Shown piece after piece: positions 36,559 to 45,471 of a stretch of 64,000 bases of DNA. Under the pieces are notes generated by a model. The model saw only the letters and a list, made by a program, of their open reading frames with translations. It had not been told where the DNA came from and did no database searches. How positions within the stretch are numbered: position 1 is the first letter of the stretch; every line of letters starts with the position of its first letter. The stretch is taken from positions 62,001-126,000 of the forward strand of contig NZ_QKZK01000007.1 in the NCBI RefSeq assembly GCF_003254275.1. The letters are read 5' to 3'. The translations under genes and the position numbers were made by a program. This DNA is from Breznakibacter xylanolyticus (GTDB lineage: Bacteria > Bacteroidota > Bacteroidia > Bacteroidales > Marinilabiliaceae).

Positions 36559-36737
36559 TGCGATTGTCCCATCAGTTTCAAACACCACGGCCGTGTTGTG
36601 ATAAAGCCCCGGTGCCCGTCGTTCAAAGAGGGATGTCACCAACACTATTTTCAATTCGACAGCCAATGCCCCATAAAACCGGGTCGATGGCTCCCGGATG
36701 GGACTTGTTTTACCAATCCGACTTTTAAGGTTTTCAT
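36559..36737 (-). pseudogene. Remnant of an N-carbamoylputrescine amidase gene
   Basis: The minus strand from 36737 reads MKTLKVGLVKQ, the usual start of this nitrilase-family enzyme. In another frame it goes on with FYGALAVELKIVLVTSLFE and then PGLYHNTAVVFETDGTIA (to about 36559), which is the middle part of the same enzyme with the region around the catalytic Lys and Cys missing. So an internal deletion with a frame change joined the start to the middle, and the 3' half is gone, replaced by the tandem array. About 60 of some 290 codons remain. The homology was read by eye and is strong in the two blocks. Confidence 0.7.
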
Positions 36738-36868
36738 GTGTAAAAAAGCATTAAGACATGAGAATCAAGACGCAAGACATGAGGATTTTAAATCATTGGC
36801 TACGCCAATCTCCATGGCCCGAACAAATCATTATCTTTGCCCCAATCCATAAAAAAACAGAATCGCCC

Positions 36869-37258
36869 ATGGCACTCAAAGACTTCAAAACCCGCATTAA
36901 AATAAAAGCCGAACCGCAAGACGTGTACGCGGCTCTCACCAACCCTTTCACCATCGAGTTGTGGTCGGGCTACCCCGCCCAAATGAGCGAAGAACCCGGC
37001 TTTGAGTTTTCGATGTGGGAGGGCGACATCGAAGGCAAAATCCTCGAAACCATTCCCAACCAAAAAGTGGTGCAACAATGGTACTTTGGCGATCAGGAAG
37101 AAGCCTCGGTGGCCACCATCAAGCTGTTTGCCGACGGCCCCCAAACACAGGTGGAACTGGTGCACACCAACATTCCCGCCGACGATTTCGACGACATCAC
37201 CCAGGGCTGGAAGGAGTTTTACCTGGGCGCCATCAAAGAGTTTCTGGAGATTGAGTAG
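36869..37258 (+). CDS. SRPBCC (AHSA1/START-like) domain protein
   Basis: 129 residues from the ATG at 36869; the frame is open upstream but without family character. Residues 3-125 have the pattern of the AHSA1-type lipid-binding fold: FKTRIKIKAEPQDVYAALTN, then ELWSGYPAQMS, EGDIEGKILETIPNQKVVQQW and TQVELVHTNIP, ending with a helix (QGWKEFYLGAIKEFLEIE). Function unknown; related small proteins bind hydrophobic ligands. It stands alone between two repeat-rich gaps. Confidence 0.88.
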   Translation: MALKDFKTRIKIKAEPQDVYAALTNPFTIELWSGYPAQMSEEPGFEFSMWEGDIEGKILETIPNQKVVQQWYFGDQEEASVATIKLFADGPQTQVELVHTNIPADDFDDITQGWKEFYLGAIKEFLEIE

Positions 37259-37271
37259 ACATCCACAAACG

Positions 37272-37530
37272 AAAATAAACGCTGAGGCAAAATAAACGCT
37301 GAGGCGCGAAGGCGCTGAGTTGGTTTGATGAATAGATTGCGTTTAAATATGAAAGCAGATAACTCAGCATTTAATCATCGTCCGCTACTTAACAAACTAA
37401 GAACTAACGCTGAGTTGCAGTGAGATAAGATGAGAACCAGTGAGGAAAAGAAGCCTCAGTGCCACTCGGTAAAAGAATTATACGGTAGACGCCAAGGCAC
37501 AGAGCATCAAACTCTGCGTCTTGGCGTCTT
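37272..37530. repeat. Repeat-rich gap with a hairpin, downstream of the GH3 gene
   Basis: AAATAAACGCTGAGGC occurs twice in a row at about 37274-37305. Bases 37397-37470 are the inverted counterpart of 39372-39447 on the other side of the GH3 gene. AGACGCCAAGGCACAGAG (37487-37504) and CTCTGCGTCTTGGCGTCT (37512-37529) form a hairpin with one wobble and one mismatch that may end the GH3 transcript. No gene is seen here. Confidence 0.75.
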
Positions 37531-37565
37531 GACGTTTATCTCTACCCCCGCGATCGCCCCAAGCC

Positions 37566-39257
37566 TCACTTCCCCTGGCCGCACCGCCAAAGGTTGCTCA
37601 CCGTCACCGGCAAGCGCCCCACGGGCGTCAGCTGCCCGCTCAAATAAAGGGCAGCGGCCTGAAAAGCTTCGGGCACGGCCTCGTACACCAGCACCACTTC
37701 GCGGGCACGTTCAATGTTTTTAAGTTGATGCAGGCGATAGGGCGAATCGGCCACCACCACCCTCACGCCGTTGTGCTGCCACAGCCAACGCCAAAGCGGC
37801 GCCAGGGCGGCATCGTTCCACACCTTGCGGGCATCGGCAAAGCCTCCGGTGCAGATGACCACCTGGGCATGACGCCCCAACTGCTGACGAATCACCTCTC
37901 CCTTGGCTCCCACCACCAGATTGAGCCGTTTGGCGGGTCGATGCGCCGCAATGCTGTCGGCCAGCGCCTTGCCCCCGGGCATTACCAACAGCAGCACTTC
38001 GGTCGAATCGGGCGTCAGCGCCACGGTATCGGCCGCGCCGGGCAACACGGTGAGCGCGGCACGATAAAGATCGGGCAGCAGCGTGGCATCCATGCCACTG
38101 TTGATGCGCGTCACCAGACTGTCGTTGGGCTCGGGCAACGGAGCGCCACAGCCGGCCCACAGTTTCAGGGCAAGCGCCTTTCGGCATTTGCGTTCAATGT
38201 CGCACCAGGTGAGTTCCCCGGCATCGATGGCCTGCTTCACCGAAGTGATGGCCGCCCCAAGGTCCTCGGTGCTCTCTACAATGTCGTTGCCGGCCGCCAG
38301 CGCCAACGCATCCACACGGCCGGGCTGTCCGGCCTTTTTCACCCCCTTCATGTTCATGGCATCGGTAATCACCACACCCTGAAAGCCCATGCCATGGCAC
38401 AACAAATCGGTGAGCATGGGCTTGGAAAGCGATGCGGGCAACCCCCGGGTGGTGTCGAGGGCGTTCACCTCGAGGTGCGCCGACATCACGCCCATCACGC
38501 CATTTTTTATCATCGCATCAAAGGGCACCAGCTCCACCGTATCGAGTCGGGCGCGGGTGTGCCCGATCACAGGGAGAGCCAAATGCGAGTCGACATCCGT
38601 ATCGCCATGCCCGGGAAAATGCTTGGCCACGGCCACCACCCCGCCATCCTGCATCCCGTGCATCAAAGCCACCGCACGACGCGCCACCTCATGAGGATCT
38701 TCGCCAAACGACCGGATGCCAATCACCGGATTGGCCGCGTTGACGTTCACATCGGCCACCGGCGCAAAGTTGACATGAATGCCCAAGCCGCGCAACTGAC
38801 GCGCCGCCTCATCGCCCGCACGATACAACAGGCGCTCGTCGGCAATGGCGCCCAGGGTCATGGCCTTGGGCAATGCCCGGATGCCCTTCACGCGCATGGC
38901 AGCCCCCGTTTCGCCATCGATGGAATAGATGAGGGGCACGCGGCTCACGGCCGATGCCTGTGCCGAAAAACGCACGATGTCGGCCGCCGTATTTCGCATG
39001 TAAAGCAGTCCGCCGGGCTGAAAGGTCTGCACCAGCGACATCACGCGCTGCACCGACTTGGGGTCGTGCAAATTCTCAGTCATCAGCCAAAACAACTGGG
39101 CAATGCGCTCGTCGGGCGTCAAATGATGGTAGATGGAATCGACCCGGGGGTCATTCACATACCTTAAAAAATCATTGCGCTCACCCAATGCCTGCGCCCG
39201 GGCCATCCATCCCACACACAGCATGACAGCCAACAGGGGTATCCGAAATAAATTCAT
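37566..39257 (-). CDS. Glycoside hydrolase family 3, beta-N-acetylhexosaminidase (NagZ-like)
   Basis: 563 residues from the ATG at 39257 with a signal peptide (to ARAQA, residue 23), so exported. Residues 40-330 are the GH3 TIM barrel: KHFPGHGDTDVDSH (212-225) is the hallmark of the NagZ type with its catalytic Asp-His pair, and Asp299 in VVITDAMNM is the nucleophile. The C-terminal 200 residues form the GH3 second domain. It would release N-acetylglucosamine from peptidoglycan fragments. It is followed upstream by the NamZ-type gene on the same strand, so both act on the same sugar chain. Repeats flank it on both sides. Confidence 0.93.
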   Translation of the reverse strand: MNLFRIPLLAVMLCVGWMARAQALGERNDFLRYVNDPRVDSIYHHLTPDERIAQLFWLMTENLHDPKSVQRVMSLVQTFQPGGLLYMRNTAADIVRFSAQASAVSRVPLIYSIDGETGAAMRVKGIRALPKAMTLGAIADERLLYRAGDEAARQLRGLGIHVNFAPVADVNVNAANPVIGIRSFGEDPHEVARRAVALMHGMQDGGVVAVAKHFPGHGDTDVDSHLALPVIGHTRARLDTVELVPFDAMIKNGVMGVMSAHLEVNALDTTRGLPASLSKPMLTDLLCHGMGFQGVVITDAMNMKGVKKAGQPGRVDALALAAGNDIVESTEDLGAAITSVKQAIDAGELTWCDIERKCRKALALKLWAGCGAPLPEPNDSLVTRINSGMDATLLPDLYRAALTVLPGAADTVALTPDSTEVLLLVMPGGKALADSIAAHRPAKRLNLVVGAKGEVIRQQLGRHAQVVICTGGFADARKVWNDAALAPLWRWLWQHNGVRVVVADSPYRLHQLKNIERAREVVLVYEAVPEAFQAAALYLSGQLTPVGRLPVTVSNLWRCGQGK

Positions 39258-39261
39258 TTGG

Positions 39262-39481
39262 TAAAGTATCAAGATGTGAGTATCAAGACGCAAGACAGGA
39301 ACGTTATTAAAGCTCATTTAAAAGAAAGCTCAGCGTCAGTTCTTTTGGTTACGCTGAGAAAGATGAGTTCACACTGAGTTACACTGAGGTTTCCTTCTCC
39401 TCACCGTTTCTCATCTTATCTCAGCGCTACTCAGCGTCAGTTCTTAGAAAGTCACGCCGAGGAAGATGAGTTAACACGGAG
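39262..39481. repeat. Repeat-rich gap between the GH3 and NamZ genes
   Basis: GTATCAAGATGTGAGTATCA (39264-39283) belongs to the caagaca family. CTCAGCGTCAGTTCTT occurs at 39329-39344 and again at 39430-39445. Bases 39372-39447 are the inverted copy of 37397-37470, about 76 bases long with roughly a fifth of positions changed. Confidence 0.75.
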
Positions 39482-40696
39482 TCACGGCCGATACAACAAA
39501 TACTTCTCCCGCAACGCCCGGTAAACCTCCAGTTTCGGTTGCCACGATGCCCTGATTTGCGCCTCACTCATCCCGGCATCAATTTGCTTTAACAGCGCAT
39601 CGGTGCCGGCCAGGAGGGTAAAAAAGTCGGGGCGATTGACAAAAGGGGAGACAGCCGTCCATCGGGAACGAAAATCGAGCAGAATCTTCAGCGTAAAAGG
39701 CGGAATGGGGTCGGCCGCACGCAAATCGATGCCATAACACGTTTTGCCCTTGTGCAACGGATTACTGTCCATGCCGGCAATGGCCTGGGGCGTGAAGGTA
39801 AATGCCCCCATGGCCGGGTCGGGATATCCGGCCACCTGAAAGGGAAACGCCGTGCCCCGTCCCACGCTCACCGGCGTGGCTTCAAAAAAACACAACGAGG
39901 GATACCATCTTATGGAGGCATAATTGGGCAGGTTGGGCGATGGTTTTACCGGCGGCTCGTAACGCAATTGGTGGTCATACCCCGTCATAGGTACCACGGT
40001 GAGGCTGCACGCGCGTTCACCGGCCAGCCATTTCTCGCCATTCACCATGCCGGCCAGCTCGCCCACCGTAAGCCCGTGCACCACCGGAATGGGATGCATC
40101 CCCACAAACGAACGGTGTTTGAGGTCGAGCACCGGCCCATCCACATAGTCGCCGTTGGGGTTGGGACGATCCAGCACCATCACCCCCACCCCGTTTTCGG
40201 CACAGGCCTCCATCAGGTAGTGCAACGACGAGATGTAGGTATAAAACCGCACCCCCACGTCCTGAATGTCAAACACCACACAGTCGATGCCCCTGAGCTG
40301 CTCGGGGGTGGGCTTTTTGCGACTGCCGTACAGCGACACCACGGGCAGCCCGGTGGCCTCGTCACGGCCGCCATCCACCTTGGCACCCGCATCGGCATCG
40401 CCCCTGAAACCATGCTCGGGCGAAAAGATGCTCACCACCTTCACCCCGCGTCGCAACAAGGTGTCGGCCAAATGAACATTCTTCACCATCGAGGTATGAT
40501 TCACCAGCAAAGCCACTCGTTTGCCATCGAGCTTGGGCAGATACACGTCCATGCGTTCCGCGCCCAACACCAACGGCTCTCTCTGGATAGATGCTGTGGT
40601 GGCAGGCACACGGGGCGACTGCGCACATCCCGCGTGAAAAGCAGTCACACAGCAGGCCACCAGCAACGTTGGACGTAAAAAATATGGTATTCTCAT
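39482..40696 (-). CDS. Exo-beta-N-acetylmuramidase, NamZ/DUF1343 (GH171) family
   Basis: 404 residues. A hydrophobic start ends at HAGC (Cys24), a weak lipobox, so it may be a lipoprotein. The family pattern is clear: RVALLVNHTSMV, FSPEHGFRGDADAGAKVD, PVVSLYGSRKKPTPEQL, DIQDVGVRFYTYIS, LDRPNPNG and VSVGRGTAFPFQVAG. NamZ proteins cut N-acetylmuramic acid from the end of peptidoglycan chains. Together with the GH3 enzyme next to it this makes the two sugars of the wall available for recycling. Start ATG at 40696. Confidence 0.9.
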   Translation of the reverse strand: MRIPYFLRPTLLVACCVTAFHAGCAQSPRVPATTASIQREPLVLGAERMDVYLPKLDGKRVALLVNHTSMVKNVHLADTLLRRGVKVVSIFSPEHGFRGDADAGAKVDGGRDEATGLPVVSLYGSRKKPTPEQLRGIDCVVFDIQDVGVRFYTYISSLHYLMEACAENGVGVMVLDRPNPNGDYVDGPVLDLKHRSFVGMHPIPVVHGLTVGELAGMVNGEKWLAGERACSLTVVPMTGYDHQLRYEPPVKPSPNLPNYASIRWYPSLCFFEATPVSVGRGTAFPFQVAGYPDPAMGAFTFTPQAIAGMDSNPLHKGKTCYGIDLRAADPIPPFTLKILLDFRSRWTAVSPFVNRPDFFTLLAGTDALLKQIDAGMSEAQIRASWQPKLEVYRALREKYLLYRP

Positions 40697-40708
40697 GCTA
40701 CGCCAGTG

Positions 40709-41020
40709 TTATGCCTGTGCCGTTGGCCCGCCAAAAGGCATGGGCATTGAGCCGCCGGGTTCGCTGTTCTTGATGGGGCCATGCACGGCCTCATACTTGG
40801 CCACATTGTCTTTGAGGGCCATCATCAGGCGCTTGGCGTGCTCAAGCGTGAGAATGATGCGCGACTGCACTTTGGCCTTGGGCATACCTGGCATCATGCG
40901 AATAAAATCGACCACAAACTCGGCCGGGCTGTGTGTGATGATGGCCAAATTGGAGTAGATGCCTTGTGCCACGTCGTCGGTTAACTCAATATTGATTTGT
41001 CCGTTTGCTTGCTTTTCCAT
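40709..41020 (-). CDS. DUF3467 protein
   Basis: 103 residues from the ATG at 41020. Two helix-strand units with NIELTDDVAQGIYSNLAII, SPAEFVVDFIRMMPG and RIILTLEHAKRLMMALKDNVAKYE, the DUF3467 pattern. Pro/Met/Gly-rich tail. It lies downstream of rpoC behind a terminator, a place where I recall it in other Bacteroidota. Function unknown. Confidence 0.88.
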   Translation of the reverse strand: MEKQANGQINIELTDDVAQGIYSNLAIITHSPAEFVVDFIRMMPGMPKAKVQSRIILTLEHAKRLMMALKDNVAKYEAVHGPIKNSEPGGSMPMPFGGPTAQA

Positions 41021-41079
41021 ATTGCTTAGATATTTTAGTTTCAATCCGGGCTAAATTAACACATTCGCCCGACACCATA

Positions 41080-41111
41080 AAAAAAGAGCCACCCTTGGGC
41101 AGCTCTTTTTT
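41080..41111. terminator. Terminator of the rpoBC operon
   Basis: AAAAAAGAGC (41080-41089) pairs with GCTCTTTTTT (41102-41111); the loop has a further CCC/GGG pairing. On the minus strand it is followed by a T run, 19 bases after rpoC. Confidence 0.9.
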
Positions 41112-41129
41112 AGTATATCAGGGAAAAAA

Positions 41130-44100
41130 TTAATCTTCCACCACTTGTTTTCCGCTCACGCGATCCATTTCTTCCTGCGAACCGACAATGATTTTGTCGA
41201 AAATACGCTGGCCTGTACCGGCCGGAATCAAGTGACCGCAAATCACGTTCTCTTTCAAACCGTCGAGGTGATCAATCTTGCCCTGGATAGCGGCTTCGTT
41301 AAGCACCTTGGTGGTTTCCTGGAACGAAGCTGCCGACATGAAGCTCTTGGTTTGAAGGGCCGCACGGGTAATCCCCTGCAACACCTGGCTCGAAGTGGCC
41401 GCAACGGCATCACGGGCTTCAATCAACTTCTGGTCGCGACGTTTCAACTGAGAGTTTTCGTCACGCAAACGACGGGCGGTAATCACCATACCCGGACGCA
41501 ATTGAGAATCGCCGGATTCAACCACGATTTTCTTGCCCCAAATATTGTCGTTCTCTTCCATGAACTCGATTTTGTCCACCACTTCTTTCTCAAGGAAACG
41601 GGTATCACCCGGATCGTCAATCTCAACCTTACGCATCATCTGACGCACAATGATTTCGAAGTGTTTATCGTTGATTTTCACACCCTGCAGGCGATACACA
41701 TCCTGTACTTCGTTCACAATATACTCCTGAACGGCAGTAGGTCCTTGGATGGCCAGAATGTCTGAAGGCGTTGTGGCACCATCCGACAATGGAATACCGG
41801 CACGCACATAGTCGTTCTCCTGAACCAGAATTTGCTTAGAAAGTGGCACCAAGTAACGTTTCACTTCACCGTTCTTCGATGTGACCACCACTTCACGGTT
41901 ACCACGTTTCACTTTACCAAAGCTCACTTCACCATCAATTTCAGAAACCACAGCCGGGTTCGATGGGTTACGCGCCTCGAACAACTCGGTAATACGTGGC
42001 AGACCCCCGGTGATATCACCGGTTTTACCCACCGCACGTGGAATCTTGGCCAGAATTTGCCCCTGTTTCACTTGCTCTCCATCTTCAACAGAGATGTGGG
42101 CGCCCACGGGCAAGTTGTAGGTTCGCATCACTTCGCCATTGCTGTCCAAAATCTGCATCGCAGGGTTTTTGGTCTTATCGCGGCTTTCAATGATCACCTT
42201 CTCACGGAAACCTGTCTGCTCATCCGATTCCTCCTTGTAAGTCACCCCTTCGGCAAGACTGTCAAAACGGATTTTACCGGTTTTTTCGGTAATGATCAGC
42301 GCGTTATATGGATCCCATTCGCAAATCACGTCACCTTTCTTCACTTCGGCACCGTTTTTCACAAACAATTTGGCACCATAAACGATCGGGTGAGTAATCA
42401 GCGTGATTTTGGTATTCTTGTCGATGATGCGCAACTCGGCCAAACGACCAATTACCACATCTACTTCGCTGCCATCTTCCTGAACGGACGATACTGTACG
42501 AAGCTCTTCAATCTCAACAATACCATCGTATTTGGTAATAATGCTGTTTTCAGAAGTAATGTTCGAAGCAGTACCCCCCACGTGGAACGTACGCAGTGTC
42601 AACTGTGTACCCGGCTCACCAATCGACTGTGCGGCAATCACACCCACAGCTTCACCCATCTGCACCATTTGACCGGTAGCCAAGTTTCGACCGTAGCATT
42701 TCGCACAAACACCTTTTTTCGATTCGCAAGTCAATACCGAACGAATCTCAACTCGTTCGATGGGCGACGCTTCGATGGTTTTACATGCTTCTTCAGTAAT
42801 TTCATCACCGGCTTTCACAATAATGTTTCCGGTCAACGGATGATACACATCATGAACCGACACGCGCCCCAGGATACGCTCCGAAAGTGTGGCAACAATT
42901 TCCTCATTGTCCTTAATGGCAGCTGCACTCAAACCGCGCAAAGTACCACAATCCACTTCGTTGATGATCACATCCTGCGAAACATCCACCAAACGACGAG
43001 TCAAATAACCCGCATCGGCAGTTTTAAGAGCCGTATCCGCCAAACCTTTACGAGCACCGTGGGTAGAGATAAAGTACTCCAATACCGACAGACCCTCTTT
43101 AAAGTTCGACAAGATTGGGTTTTCGATAATCTGACTGCCTTCGGCGCCAGACTTTTGAGGCTTAGCCATCAAACCACGCATCCCGGAGAGCTGACGAATC
43201 TGCTCTTTAGAACCCCGTGCTCCCGAATCCAACATCATGTACACCGAGTTGAATCCCTGACGGTCGCTGCTCAATTGCTTCATCACCGTTTGTGTCAATC
43301 GTGCGTTCACATGCGTCCAGATATCGATAATCTGGTTGTAACGCTCGTTGTTGGTGATAAAACCCATGTTATAGTTATTGATCACCTCTTCAACCTCGGC
43401 ATAACCTTCGTCCACGAGGGTTTGTTTTTCGGCAGGAATGATCACATCATCAAGGTTAAACGACAAACCACCCTCGAATGCCATGCGGTAACCAAGGTTT
43501 TTGATATCGTCGAGGAACGCTGCCGTACGGGGCGTACCACACACTTTATGTACATTACCAATGATGTCACGAAGCGATTTCTTGGTCAACAATTCGTTGA
43601 TAAATCCAACTTCGCGTGGAACGAACTCATTGAACAAGATTCGACCAACGGTACTTTCAACCATCATCAGTTCAGGCTCACGATTTTCGTTCAAATCGTA
43701 AGTTTTCACCTTCACGTTGGCGTGCAACTCCACTTTTCCTTCGTTAAAGGCAATCTTCACCTCTTCAGGCGAATAAAAAATCAAACCTTCACCTTTCGCG
43801 CCGGCACGTGGCTTGGTCATGTAATACAGACCCAACACCATGTCCTGCGAAGGAACGGTAATAGGAGCACCGTTAGCTGGGTTCAAAATATTTTGCGATG
43901 CAAGCATCAACATCTGTGCTTCCAAAATTGCAGCATTGCCAAGGGGCAAATGCACAGCCATCTGGTCACCATCAAAGTCGGCGTTGAATGCCGTACACGA
44001 AAGCGGGTGCAACTGAATTGCCTTTCCCTCGATCAACTTAGGCTGGAAGGCCTGAATACCCAATCGGTGAAGTGTTGGAGCTCGGTTCAAAAGAACGGGG

Positions 44101-45392
44101 TGACCTTTCAACACATTTTCAAGGATATCCCAAACCACCGGATCTTTTCGGTCAACAATTTTCTTGGCCGACTTCACGGTCTTTACAATACCGCGCTCAA
44201 TCAACTTGCGGATAATAAATGGCTTATACAGCTCTGCAGCCATCCCTTTGGGGAGACCACATTCGTGCATGCCCAATTCAGGGCCAACCACAATTACCGA
44301 ACGAGCCGAATAGTCAACCCGCTTACCCAAAAGGTTTTGACGGAAACGACCTTGCTTACCTTTCAAGCTATCGCTCAGCGACTTTAAAGGACGGTTCGAA
44401 TCTGTTTTCACCGCATTGGCTTTGCGCGAGTTATCGAACAACGAATCCACAGCTTCCTGCAACATCCGTTTTTCATTACGCAAAATCACTTCGGGAGCTT
44501 TAATCTCAATCAAACGTTTCAAACGATTGTTGCGAATAATCACCCGGCGGTACAAATCGTTCAAATCGGAGGTAGCAAAACGACCACCATCCAAGGGCAC
44601 CAAAGGACGTAATTCGGGTGGAATCACGGGCACCACCTTCACCACCATCCACTCAGGCTTGTTAATCCCTTGTGATTCGCGGAAACTCTCAACGACCTGC
44701 AAACGCTTCAAAGCCTCATTTTTACGCTGTTGTGAGGTCTCAACGCCGGCACGGTGACGCAAATCATACGACAACTCATCCAGATTGATGCGCGACAACA
44801 ACATTTCGAGAGCATCAGCCCCCATTTTGGCAATAAATTTATTGGGATCAGTATCGTCGAGGTGAATATTTTCTTTGGGCAAAGAATCTAAAATATCCAA
44901 ATATTCCTCTTCCGTTAGAAAATCGAGCTGTTTCACACCATCCGATGCTTTCACACCTGGCTGAACCACCACATAACGCTCGTAATAAATAATAGAATCG
45001 AGTTTTTTAGAGGGTAACCCTAACAAATATCCGATTTTATTAGGCAACGAACGGAAATACCAAATATGAGCTACCGGTACGACCAGTGAAATGTGCCCCA
45101 TGCGCTCGCGGCGAACCTTTTTCTCGGTCACTTCCACACCGCATCGGTCACAAACAATCCCTCGGTAACGAATACGCTTATATTTTCCGCAATGACACTC
45201 ATAATCCTTCACCGGGCCGAAGATGCGTTCGCAAAACAAACCATCGCGTTCAGGTTTATAAGTACGGTAGTTAATTGTCTCAGGCTTCAACACCTCACCA
45301 CTCGAAAGTTCCAACACTTCCTCGGGAGACGCTAAACCGATAGAGATTTTCGTAAAATTGCTTTTACTTTTGTGATCTCTTCTGAATGCCAT
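41130..45392 (-). CDS. rpoC: RNA polymerase subunit beta'
   Basis: 1420 residues from the ATG at 45392 ([13 protein letters not shown]). It forms the RNA polymerase clamp and active site. The zinc-binding cysteines [20 protein letters not shown] lie near the N-terminus, the metal-binding [15 protein letters not shown] (Asp triad) in the middle, and the second zinc site [16 protein letters not shown] further on. Length is normal for the phylum. It is the last gene of the operon and separated from rpoB by a 79-base gap that carries a hairpin. Confidence 0.99.
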   Translation of the reverse strand: MAFRRDHKSKSNFTKISIGLASPEEVLELSSGEVLKPETINYRTYKPERDGLFCERIFGPVKDYECHCGKYKRIRYRGIVCDRCGVEVTEKKVRRERMGHISLVVPVAHIWYFRSLPNKIGYLLGLPSKKLDSIIYYERYVVVQPGVKASDGVKQLDFLTEEEYLDILDSLPKENIHLDDTDPNKFIAKMGADALEMLLSRINLDELSYDLRHRAGVETSQQRKNEALKRLQVVESFRESQGINKPEWMVVKVVPVIPPELRPLVPLDGGRFATSDLNDLYRRVIIRNNRLKRLIEIKAPEVILRNEKRMLQEAVDSLFDNSRKANAVKTDSNRPLKSLSDSLKGKQGRFRQNLLGKRVDYSARSVIVVGPELGMHECGLPKGMAAELYKPFIIRKLIERGIVKTVKSAKKIVDRKDPVVWDILENVLKGHPVLLNRAPTLHRLGIQAFQPKLIEGKAIQLHPLSCTAFNADFDGDQMAVHLPLGNAAILEAQMLMLASQNILNPANGAPITVPSQDMVLGLYYMTKPRAGAKGEGLIFYSPEEVKIAFNEGKVELHANVKVKTYDLNENREPELMMVESTVGRILFNEFVPREVGFINELLTKKSLRDIIGNVHKVCGTPRTAAFLDDIKNLGYRMAFEGGLSFNLDDVIIPAEKQTLVDEGYAEVEEVINNYNMGFITNNERYNQIIDIWTHVNARLTQTVMKQLSSDRQGFNSVYMMLDSGARGSKEQIRQLSGMRGLMAKPQKSGAEGSQIIENPILSNFKEGLSVLEYFISTHGARKGLADTALKTADAGYLTRRLVDVSQDVIINEVDCGTLRGLSAAAIKDNEEIVATLSERILGRVSVHDVYHPLTGNIIVKAGDEITEEACKTIEASPIERVEIRSVLTCESKKGVCAKCYGRNLATGQMVQMGEAVGVIAAQSIGEPGTQLTLRTFHVGGTASNITSENSIITKYDGIVEIEELRTVSSVQEDGSEVDVVIGRLAELRIIDKNTKITLITHPIVYGAKLFVKNGAEVKKGDVICEWDPYNALIITEKTGKIRFDSLAEGVTYKEESDEQTGFREKVIIESRDKTKNPAMQILDSNGEVMRTYNLPVGAHISVEDGEQVKQGQILAKIPRAVGKTGDITGGLPRITELFEARNPSNPAVVSEIDGEVSFGKVKRGNREVVVTSKNGEVKRYLVPLSKQILVQENDYVRAGIPLSDGATTPSDILAIQGPTAVQEYIVNEVQDVYRLQGVKINDKHFEIIVRQMMRKVEIDDPGDTRFLEKEVVDKIEFMEENDNIWGKKIVVESGDSQLRPGMVITARRLRDENSQLKRRDQKLIEARDAVAATSSQVLQGITRAALQTKSFMSAASFQETTKVLNEAAIQGKIDHLDGLKENVICGHLIPAGTGQRIFDKIIVGSQEEMDRVSGKQVVED

Positions 45393-45428
45393 ATAATTGA
45401 CTGTTAATTTTTTATAATTCAAATACCA

Positions 45429-45463
45429 ATTGGTGAAAACTGTTCTTCACAGCTTTCACCAAT
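45429..45463 (-). promoter_or_regulatory. RNA hairpin in the rpoB-rpoC gap
   Basis: Arms 45429-45443 and 45449-45463 (15 bases each, 5-base loop) pair at every position in minus-strand RNA if one G-U pair is allowed; on the plus strand the same pair would be an A-C mismatch. No U run follows, so a role in RNA processing or stability is more likely than termination. Confidence 0.7.
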
Positions 45464-45471
45464 GTAATGGC

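Noticed and set aside
37725-39167. 480-codon open frame antisense to the GH3 gene
   Set aside because: His- and Gln-rich shadow of the GH3 gene without any motif.
41832-44387. 851-codon open frame antisense to rpoC
   Set aside because: It lies entirely opposite a certain rpoC gene; its composition is that expected from the complement of a GC3-rich gene, and it has no domain.
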